This document shows, in pieces, positions 14,580 to 19,237 of a DNA stretch of 19,237 nucleotides. The position numbers were made by a program, and so were the translations under genes. The notes beneath the pieces are model-generated. The model searched no databases. It saw nothing but the letters and a program-made list of their open reading frames with translations, and was not told the DNA's origin. The DNA is from Syntrophomonas sp. UBA5288 (GTDB taxonomy: Bacteria; Bacillota; Syntrophomonadia; Syntrophomonadales; Syntrophomonadaceae): NCBI GenBank assembly GCA_002408445.1, contig DHSK01000164.1:3270-22506 (forward strand), read 5' to 3'. The number at the start of each line of letters is the position of its first letter. Positions within the stretch are counted from its first letter, which is position 1.

Positions 14580-15312
14580 CTTGACTACTCTCCCTGTTAA
14601 ATATAATGTCTTCCAATAATACTTTTTCCTCATCGGAAAAATCCCGGGCCAAAAGGAGTTCCGGCCGGGTTAAAAGGGTCCGCATCAGGCTCTGGCGTTT
14701 GCGCCATAACCTGATATTTTCATGGTGTCCGGATAAAAGCACTTCCGGTACCGTCTGTTCTTCAAATTCAGCCGGCCGGGTATATTGCGGGTATTCCAGC
14801 AGGCCATCACTGAAGGATTCATCCACACTGGATTCGTCATCCCCCAACACTCCCGGAATAAGACGAACTACCGCGTCGACCAGTACCATAGCCGGAATTT
14901 CACCTCCGGTCAAGACATAATCACCGATCGATATTTCTTCATCTACCCGATTAAGTACTCTTTCGTCAATTCCCTCATAATGGCCGCACAGTATTACCAG
15001 GTTTTGCACCCGGGCCAGTTCAGCTGCTTTAGACTGAGTCAGGTATTTTCCCCGGGGTGACATATAAATAACATGACCGTCTTCCTGGCTTACAGCATCA
15101 ATCGCCCGGCTTAAAACGTCGGGCTTCATTACCATACCGGCTCCCCCTCCATAAGGGTAATCATCTACCTGCATATGCCGGTCCAGGGCAAAATCTCTTA
15201 TATTGTTAATATTAATAGTGACCAGTTCCCGCTCCCTTGCCCGCTTAATAATGCTCTCATTAAAAGGCGATATAAACATATCGGGGAACAGGGTCAGAAT
15301 ATCAATCTTCAT
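14566..15312 (-). CDS. trmD: tRNA (guanine-N1)-methyltransferase TrmD
   Basis: TrmD makes m1G37 in tRNAs that read CNN/CGG-type codons, preventing frameshifts. The 248 residues have the family's knot motifs: MKIDILTLFPDMF, DDYPYGGGAGMVMKP, VIYMSPRGKYLTQ, LCGHYEGIDERV and EISIGDYVLTGGEIPAMVLVDAVVRLIPGVLG. The C-terminal tRNA-binding part includes SFSDGLLEYPQYTRPAEF. The residue aligning with the catalytic Asp of the usual EDSF motif is Glu here (DESF), with Asp just before; I recall similar forms in other Firmicutes and do not treat it as inactivating. The ATG at 15312 has GGAGGAG three bases upstream. The rimM gene lies upstream, separated by a MITE-like element. Confidence 0.97.
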   Translation of the reverse strand: MKIDILTLFPDMFISPFNESIIKRARERELVTININNIRDFALDRHMQVDDYPYGGGAGMVMKPDVLSRAIDAVSQEDGHVIYMSPRGKYLTQSKAAELARVQNLVILCGHYEGIDERVLNRVDEEISIGDYVLTGGEIPAMVLVDAVVRLIPGVLGDDESSVDESFSDGLLEYPQYTRPAEFEEQTVPEVLLSGHHENIRLWRKRQSLMRTLLTRPELLLARDFSDEEKVLLEDIIFNRESSQGEKS

Positions 15313-15343
15313 TTACTCCTCCAGCTTGCACTAGTCCGCGAAG

Positions 15344-15505
15344 TTCAACACAGAAGGACACAGATTTTTAAATGATTAACACTGATCTTCTTATTAAGAA
15401 GATGGCAATAGCACAGGCCTGTGGTATGCAAAGACCTGCATCTAAATATTAATCATATTGAAAGTCTGTGTTAATCATACTGAATCTGTGTCCTTCCGTG
15501 TTGAA
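15344..15505. mobile_element. MITE-like inverted-repeat element, copy 2
   Basis: A 162-base element lies between rimM and trmD. Its left end TTCAACACAGAAGGACAC plus AGATT...ATGATTAACACTGATCTT is repeated inverted at the right end as TTCAACACGGAAGGACAC plus AGATT...ATGATTAACACAGA. These termini match copy 1 at 12310-12547, but the interiors differ. It abuts the rimM stop codon by three bases and stops short of the trmD SD, so both genes remain intact. A transcript crossing it would form a long hairpin. No clear target-site duplication is seen. Confidence 0.82.
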
Positions 15506-15508
15506 TTG

Positions 15509-16024
15509 TTACTCTTCTATCAGCCCGGGCAGAAGTTTTACCTGCATTTTATTCTGCGCCGTATCTACATCCAAAATAACCTCTTTTATGGCCGGAATAA
15601 GAATCTCGCCATATTTTTCACCCCGGACTACATAGACATCGTTGGCGCCGGTTGCAATTATTTCTTTTAATTGTCCCAGCAAGCCCCTTTCCGTATCATA
15701 TACCTGCATGCCGATAAGTTGGAAATAATAGTAATATCCTTCCGGTAAAGGATAGACATCGTCTTCCTCTACCATGAGCAGTGCACCCCGATATGCGCCG
15801 GCCTGTTCCTTGCTGCTGATGCCGTCAAATTTCAGCAGAAGAATATTATTATAGGGCTTAACTTTTTCCACCGTGAATTCTTCTATATTCCCATGACGGT
15901 TGATTTTAATGTTGCGGATGTTGTTAAACCTTTCCGGAAAATCAGTAAGCGGCATTACTTTAACCACACCGTCATATCCATAGGTGCCGCTTATTTTCCC
16001 GATACTTATCAATTCAGCCGGCAT
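15509..16024 (-). CDS. rimM: 16S rRNA processing protein RimM
   Basis: RimM binds ribosomal protein S19 and aids 30S head maturation. The 171 residues show the N-terminal beta-barrel (LISIGKISGTYGYDGVVKVMPLTDFPERF), the link (SSKEQAGAYRGALLMVEEDDVYPLPEGYYYYFQLIGM) and the C-terminal PRC-barrel (LGQLKEIIATGANDVYVV...EILIPAIKEVI). I chose ATG at 16024, with GGGGG seven bases upstream; the GTG at 16030 abuts the SD. It is preceded by khpA and a palindromic hairpin, and followed immediately by MITE copy 2. The B. subtilis ylqD gene that sits between khpA and rimM is absent. Confidence 0.96.
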   Translation of the reverse strand: MPAELISIGKISGTYGYDGVVKVMPLTDFPERFNNIRNIKINRHGNIEEFTVEKVKPYNNILLLKFDGISSKEQAGAYRGALLMVEEDDVYPLPEGYYYYFQLIGMQVYDTERGLLGQLKEIIATGANDVYVVRGEKYGEILIPAIKEVILDVDTAQNKMQVKLLPGLIEE

Positions 16025-16049
16025 AATCACACCCCCGAAAAACTCTATT

Positions 16050-16081
16050 GAAAAATAGATAGGGCTAAATTTAGCCCTATC
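16050..16081 (-). terminator. Palindromic attenuator-like hairpin overlapping the khpA stop codon
   Basis: A perfect 24-base palindrome spans 16058-16081 (each half starts GATAGGGCTAAA on its own strand). On the minus strand it folds as a stem of about 10 bp and is followed by TATTTTTC, giving the form of an intrinsic terminator. It covers the khpA stop codon (16077-16079) and ends about 22 bases before the rimM SD. Partial termination inside the operon is a reasonable inference. Confidence 0.7.
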
Positions 16082-16307
16082 GCATGATTTCTACTACAAC
16101 TCTTTTGCCTTCTTTGGCGGCGGCGGCTTTGGTAAGTGTGCGGATAGCCCGGGCTATTTTCCCTTGCTTTCCTATTACTTTACCCATGTCGTCAGGTGCC
16201 ACTTGAAGTTCAATGATGGTTGACCTTTCACTGTCAATCTCCCTGACTTCAACTTGATCAGGGTTATCAACTAAAGATTTGGCCAGCAACTCTACCAGTT
16301 CTTTCAT
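16077..16307 (-). CDS. khpA: KhpA (YlqC) KH-domain RNA-binding protein
   Basis: A single-KH-domain protein of 76 residues, the usual family length. The GxxG RNA-binding loop is GKQG (46-49) in VIGKQGKIARAIRT. KhpA partners with KhpB/Jag in several Firmicutes and binds many RNAs, affecting cell elongation and division. I chose ATG at 16307 (MKELVELLAKSLV) because GGGGGTG lies about eight bases upstream; the longer reading frame would overlap rpsP. It stands 25 bases after rpsP, the standard arrangement, and its stop codon lies in a palindromic hairpin. Confidence 0.94.
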   Translation of the reverse strand: MKELVELLAKSLVDNPDQVEVREIDSERSTIIELQVAPDDMGKVIGKQGKIARAIRTLTKAAAAKEGKRVVVEIMR

Positions 16308-16332
16308 TGATTTTGCACCCCCTGCCCGTTCA

Positions 16333-16599
16333 CTAATCACGGCTTACGACAAAACTGGCCCAAATACCCTGCTTCTTAAGTAATGATTTGGCTGTGTCGG
16401 ATGGTTTGGCTCCATCCTTTAACCATTTTAAGGCCTTTTCCTCGTCGATTTTAACGGTGGCAGGATCAGTAGAAGGATCATAAAGCCCTATTTCCTCAAT
16501 GAAGCGACCATCTCTGGGGGACCTGGAATCAGCCACTACGATTCTATAATAGGGATTTTTCTTGGCTCCCATTCTCTTTAATCTGATTGATGTTGCCAC
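16333..16599 (-). CDS. rpsP: 30S ribosomal protein S16
   Basis: The 88 residues match S16, an early-assembly 30S protein: IRLKRMGAKKNPYYRIVVADSRSPRDGRFIEEIGLYDP is diagnostic, followed by EKALKWLKDGAKPSDTAKSLLKKQGI. The start is GTG at 16599 with AGGAGG seven bases upstream. It follows ffh by 50 bases. A weak AU-rich stem (CCTTTTTAG / CTAAAAGGG on the minus strand, about 16637-16656) overlaps the ffh stop but lacks a U-tract, so I do not call a terminator there. Confidence 0.97.
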   Translation of the reverse strand: MATSIRLKRMGAKKNPYYRIVVADSRSPRDGRFIEEIGLYDPSTDPATVKIDEEKALKWLKDGAKPSDTAKSLLKKQGIWASFVVSRD

Positions 16600-16649
16600 G
16601 TACTCACCTCCTTAATTTGATAATTTATGATCAGTAAACCCTTTTAGCT

Positions 16650-17987
16650 CTAAAAAGGCATTTTAAAAGGTATCCCTTTTTTCCCTTTACGGCCTGCATC
16701 GGCAAATTGCTTCATGAGTTTACGGGAATCATCGAATTGTTTTATCAGCCGGTTTACATCCTGCACTCGGGTACCGCTGCCCCGGGCAATACGTTTTTTG
16801 CGGCTGCCGTTAATGAGATCGGTATTCTTTCTCTCCGCCGGAGTCATGGAATTAATAATAGCTTCTATTTTGCCAAATTCCTTTTCGTCTATTTCACCCG
16901 GCATGCCCTTTAATTGTTTGTCCATTCCAGGTATCATACCCAGCAGATCTTCCAGGGGACCCATTTTTCTAACCTGCTGCAATTGTTCCTTGAAATCCTC
17001 CAGGGTGAATTCCTGATGTCTTATCTTTTTCTCCATTTCCCGGGCCTTTTTCTCATCAAAATTGGCCTGGGCCTTTTCCACTAAAGTTACAATATCACCC
17101 ATACCCAGTATACGGGAAGACATGCGGTCAGGATAAAATATCTCCAGAGCATCCAGTTTTTCGCCCATTCCGACATATTTGATCGGACACCCGGTAACTG
17201 CCTTAACTGACAAGGCGGCGCCGCCTCTGGAGTCACCATCCAATTTGGTCATGATTACACCGGTTAATCCCAGATCACCGTTAAATGCTTCAGCCACATT
17301 AACCGCATCCTGTCCGGTCATCGCATCTACCACCAAAAGGATCTCCGCCGGTTCAACCGCACTCTTAATATTTTTGAGTTCATCCATTAATTCCTCATTA
17401 ATGTGGAGTCTGCCTGCGGTATCTATCACAACTATGTCGCGGTTGTTATTTTTGGCATGCTCAATAGCCGCCCGGGCTATATCGACCGGATTAGACTGAC
17501 CCATGGAAAATACCGGTACACCCACCTGGCCTCCCAGCACTTCCAATTGTTTTATAGCAGCAGGCCGGTATATATCACACGCCACCATAAGCGGCCTTCG
17601 GCCCTGTTTAACCAAATTCTTGGATAACTTAGCTACTGAGGTGGTTTTACCGGCACCCTGAAGTCCTACCGCCATAATGACCACTGGAGTTCTCCCGGCA
17701 AGATTGAGTTTGCTTTCCGCTCCACCCATTAGACTGGTTAATTCATCGGAAACTATTTTAATAATAACTTGACCCGGAGTCAGGCTCTGCAATACCTCCT
17801 GACCCACCGCCCGTTCTTTAACCCGGGCCACAAAGTCTTTGACCACTTTGTAATTAACATCGGCTTCCAGGAGGGCAAGCCGAACTTCACGCATGGCCAG
17901 GCTTACATCCTGTTCGGATATTTTTCCTTTTCCACGCAGTTTTTTAAATATATCCTGAAGTTTATCTGATAACCCTTCAAATGCCAT
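16650..17987 (-). CDS. ffh: Signal recognition particle protein Ffh
   Basis: SRP54-type GTPase that binds signal sequences and 4.5S/6S RNA and hands ribosomes to FtsY at the membrane. The 445 residues are full length: N domain (1-95), G domain with G1 GLQGAGKTT (108-116), DTAGR (189-193) and TKLD (247-250), and a methionine-rich M domain (about 300-445) with MGPLEDLLGMIPGM and the RNA-binding stretch SRKKRIARGSGTRVQDVNRLIKQF. Its ATG directly follows the ylxM stop codon, and the SD GGAGAGG lies inside the end of ylxM, so translation of the pair should be coupled. Confidence 0.98.
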   Translation of the reverse strand: MAFEGLSDKLQDIFKKLRGKGKISEQDVSLAMREVRLALLEADVNYKVVKDFVARVKERAVGQEVLQSLTPGQVIIKIVSDELTSLMGGAESKLNLAGRTPVVIMAVGLQGAGKTTSVAKLSKNLVKQGRRPLMVACDIYRPAAIKQLEVLGGQVGVPVFSMGQSNPVDIARAAIEHAKNNNRDIVVIDTAGRLHINEELMDELKNIKSAVEPAEILLVVDAMTGQDAVNVAEAFNGDLGLTGVIMTKLDGDSRGGAALSVKAVTGCPIKYVGMGEKLDALEIFYPDRMSSRILGMGDIVTLVEKAQANFDEKKAREMEKKIRHQEFTLEDFKEQLQQVRKMGPLEDLLGMIPGMDKQLKGMPGEIDEKEFGKIEAIINSMTPAERKNTDLINGSRKKRIARGSGTRVQDVNRLIKQFDDSRKLMKQFADAGRKGKKGIPFKMPF

Positions 17988-18341
17988 CTATACCTCTCCT
18001 TTGATTGCTGATCCGGCGACCTCTTTGAGTATTTGCGCCGCCTGGTTAATTGCTTCACGGTCTTCTGAATGATTTAATAAATCATAGACGGCTTCCAACT
18101 GACGGCGCGTTTTTTGAAATTTTTCCACCAGGCCCAGCCTGGTTTCATATCCTTGCAGAGATTTCTCCGCGCGCCTGATGAGATCATGTACGGCCTGTTT
18201 GGTAATATTCTTTTCTCTGGCAATCTCGGTAAGAGACCAGTCGTTTTCATAGTAGAGGCTCAATATTTCCTGTTGTTTGGGAGTCAACAAGGGTCCATAG
18301 AAATCATTGAGCATAACCATGTAGTCCAACTTCTCCAGCAT
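17988..18341 (-). CDS. ylxM: YlxM/p13-like DNA-binding protein
   Basis: A 117-residue helix-turn-helix protein of the UPF0122 family, found upstream of ffh in Firmicutes and thought to act as an SRP-pathway accessory. The opening LEKLDYMVMLNDFYGPLLTPKQQEILSLYYENDWSLTEIA and the helix-turn-helix (about 35-56, ITKQAVHDLIRRAEKSL) are typical; the tail is helical. ATG at 18341 has GGAGG seven bases upstream. The longer reading frame up to 18410 runs into the promoter and is rejected. It is the first gene of the operon, preceded by a good promoter and a perfect stem-loop at the 5' end of the message. Confidence 0.95.
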   Translation of the reverse strand: MLEKLDYMVMLNDFYGPLLTPKQQEILSLYYENDWSLTEIAREKNITKQAVHDLIRRAEKSLQGYETRLGLVEKFQKTRRQLEAVYDLLNHSEDREAINQAAQILKEVAGSAIKGEV

Positions 18342-18351
18342 GTGCTCGCCT

Positions 18352-18377
18352 CCTGTAAAGTAGAAATACTTTACAGG
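18352..18377 (-). promoter_or_regulatory. Perfect stem-loop at the 5' end of the ylxM-ffh mRNA
   Basis: Arms CCTGTAAAGTA and TACTTTACAGG pair perfectly (11 bp, four-base loop). The dyad begins near the predicted transcript start (about 18374), and its 3' arm overlaps the first two bases of the ylxM SD (GGAGG, 18349-18353). It could be an operator for a dimeric repressor, an mRNA-stabilising 5' hairpin or a translational control element. The sequence alone does not decide. Confidence 0.65.
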
Positions 18378-18380
18378 TTG

Positions 18381-18410
18381 ATTGTACCTGAGATCAAAAC
18401 GATTTGTCAA
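18381..18410 (-). promoter_or_regulatory. Sigma-A-type promoter of the ylxM-ffh operon
   Basis: On the minus strand a consensus TTGACA (18405-18410) and TACAAT (18381-18386) are separated by 18 bases. The predicted start lies at about 18374, roughly 33 bases before the ylxM ATG. It is divergent from degV. Confidence 0.85.
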
Positions 18411-18427
18411 CTAATTATGGTGTGCAT

Positions 18428-18456
18428 TTGTCATATTTATGGTTTACAATTATTAC
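18428..18456 (+). promoter_or_regulatory. Possible degV promoter
   Basis: TTGTCA (18428-18433) and TATTAC (18451-18456) are 17 bases apart, about 30 bases before the degV start. The -35 is good and the -10 only fair; TTTACA (18443-18448) with TAAATT (18465-18470) is an alternative of similar quality. Confidence 0.4.
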
Positions 18457-18487
18457 ATGAGAATTTAAATTATTGGGAGGTAGTTTT

Positions 18488-19237
18488 GTGAAAGAGAAAA
18501 TAGCCCTGTTGACCGACAGCGCCTGTGATATACCCCAGGAATTAATTAAAAAGTTAAATATCAAGATGCTGCCTCTTAAAATCATATATCCTGGAAAAGA
18601 ATATTCCGACCGGGTCGATATTTCTCCTCAGGATGTTTATGATAAAATGCCGGATGAGATACCCACCACATCTATGCCCTGTTTAGGTGAAATCAAGAGC
18701 ACCATTGAAAAAATTAAAAATGAAGGTTTTACTCATTTGCTGGCGGTTCATATATCCAGTGGCCTTTCAGGAACCTTTCAAGCCGTACAGATGGCCGCCA
18801 ATGATATCGATAATATGATTGTCAAGGTCATTGATACTAAAACCTTATCCATTGCCCAAGGCTGGATGGTTCTGGATGCAGCCAAAAACATTGGCCGGGG
18901 ACTTAGCTTTGACAAGGTGGTCGACCAACTCTACAAGCTGAAACCCAAAGTTCAGGTTTATTATGTTTTGGAAACCCTGGAATACCTGCGCCGGGGTGGG
19001 CGTATCGGTAAAGTAGCCGGTATGCTGGGTGAATTTTTACATTTGAAACCTATCATTTCAGTGGATGAAGAGGGCAAATACTACACCTATTGCAAAGCCC
19101 GGGGCAGAAAAAAATCTATTGAACGTTTAATACAAATCGTAGAAGATAATATTAAAGACAAACCCGCTTATCTCGCAGTTATGCATGGCGGCGCCCGCAA
19201 AGAGGCAGAAGAAATCCTGGCCCGGCTCAGCCATCTA
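18488..19237 (+). CDS. DegV family fatty-acid-binding protein, C-terminus cut by window edge
   Basis: The first 250 residues of a DegV/FakB-type protein; the family is about 280 residues long, so some 30 are missing. DegV proteins bind a fatty acid between two domains, and in FakB members present it to the kinase FakA for phosphorylation. Visible motifs are LLTDSACDIP (8-16), PTTSMPCLGE (59-68, with the family's TS-x-P), HISSGLSGTFQ (88-98), the interdomain LRRGGRIGKVAGMLGEFLHLKPII (167-190) and the AVMHGGA near the end. The start is GTG with GGGAGG seven bases upstream. It diverges from the ylxM-ffh operon. No fakA-like gene is in view. Confidence 0.93.
   Translation, partial: MKEKIALLTDSACDIPQELIKKLNIKMLPLKIIYPGKEYSDRVDISPQDVYDKMPDEIPTTSMPCLGEIKSTIEKIKNEGFTHLLAVHISSGLSGTFQAVQMAANDIDNMIVKVIDTKTLSIAQGWMVLDAAKNIGRGLSFDKVVDQLYKLKPKVQVYYVLETLEYLRRGGRIGKVAGMLGEFLHLKPIISVDEEGKYYTYCKARGRKKSIERLIQIVEDNIKDKPAYLAVMHGGARKEAEEILARLSHL

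Noticed and set aside
14566..15312. TrmD inactivated by loss of the catalytic Asp
   Set aside because: The motif reads DESF instead of EDSF, but all other motifs are intact, the enzyme is normally essential, and similar acidic variants seem familiar in Firmicutes; I could not align sequences to decide.
12310..15505. The two TTCAACAC-ended elements as a CRISPR array or composite transposon
   Set aside because: There are only two inverted-repeat units 3 kb apart with different cores, no regularly spaced repeats, and ordinary housekeeping genes between them with ancestral order.
16637..16656. Terminator between ffh and rpsP
   Set aside because: The stem is AU-rich with a G-U pair, needs a very tight loop, and is not followed by a U-tract.

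Overview
The window looks like a chromosomal stretch from an anaerobic low-to-mid GC Firmicute of the Clostridia type. A Syntrophomonas-like organism is my best guess, from recall rather than a search. The main evidence is gene order: ylxM-ffh-rpsP-khpA-rimM-trmD-(SPOUT methyltransferase)-rplS-rbgA ... rnhB-(fliK-like)-(flhB-like). This follows the Bacillus subtilis ylxM-ffh-rpsP-ylqC-ylqD-rimM-trmD-rplS-ylqF-rnhB-ylqG-ylqH order, with ylqD missing and other genes inserted. Strong Shine-Dalgarno sequences, many GTG and TTG starts, an S-layer-homology protein and U-tract terminators fit the same assignment.

Layout. Nearly everything is on the minus strand. At the right end, degV (plus strand, partial) diverges from the translation operon. 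That operon starts at a good sigma-A-type promoter with a perfect hairpin at the mRNA start and runs leftward: ylxM, ffh, rpsP, khpA, rimM, trmD, an RNA methyltransferase, then rplS (own promoter, strong terminator) and rbgA. A palindromic terminator-like hairpin overlaps the khpA stop codon and may attenuate rimM-trmD. Between rbgA and rnhB, where B. subtilis has them adjacent, lie four genes: a CapA-family membrane-anchored phosphoesterase, a DUF502 membrane protein on the plus strand, a large SLH-domain exported protein and an Old Yellow Enzyme/2,4-dienoyl-CoA-reductase-type flavoenzyme. The ancestral order then resumes with rnhB, a FliK-like protein and a small FlhB C-domain protein, followed by yraN, nfo (endonuclease IV) and folD (partial).

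Non-coding DNA is the most unusual part. Two AT-rich inverted-repeat elements (12310-12547 and 15344-15505) share terminal repeats but not interiors, so they look like one MITE family inserted twice in gene-end gaps. A third, GC-rich, 236-bp imperfect palindrome (2345-2580) lies between the fliK-like and flhB-like genes and carries two internal hairpins with identical loops. A 19-22 base motif from its arm recurs at 10834-10855, in a hairpin-rich gap between two convergent genes.

How the genes work together: the right half serves ribosome biogenesis and protein targeting (S16, L19, RimM, TrmD, RbgA, Ffh, KhpA). The middle is cell envelope and redox metabolism. The left part combines DNA repair and RNA-primer removal (RnhB, Nfo, possibly YraN), flagellar-export-like accessory proteins and one-carbon metabolism (FolD). 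I found no CRISPR array, phage, toxin-antitoxin pair, tRNA or rRNA, and no clearly new multi-gene system. The best leads are the repeat elements, the two candidate RNA hairpin regulators and a FolD with substituted active-site residues.
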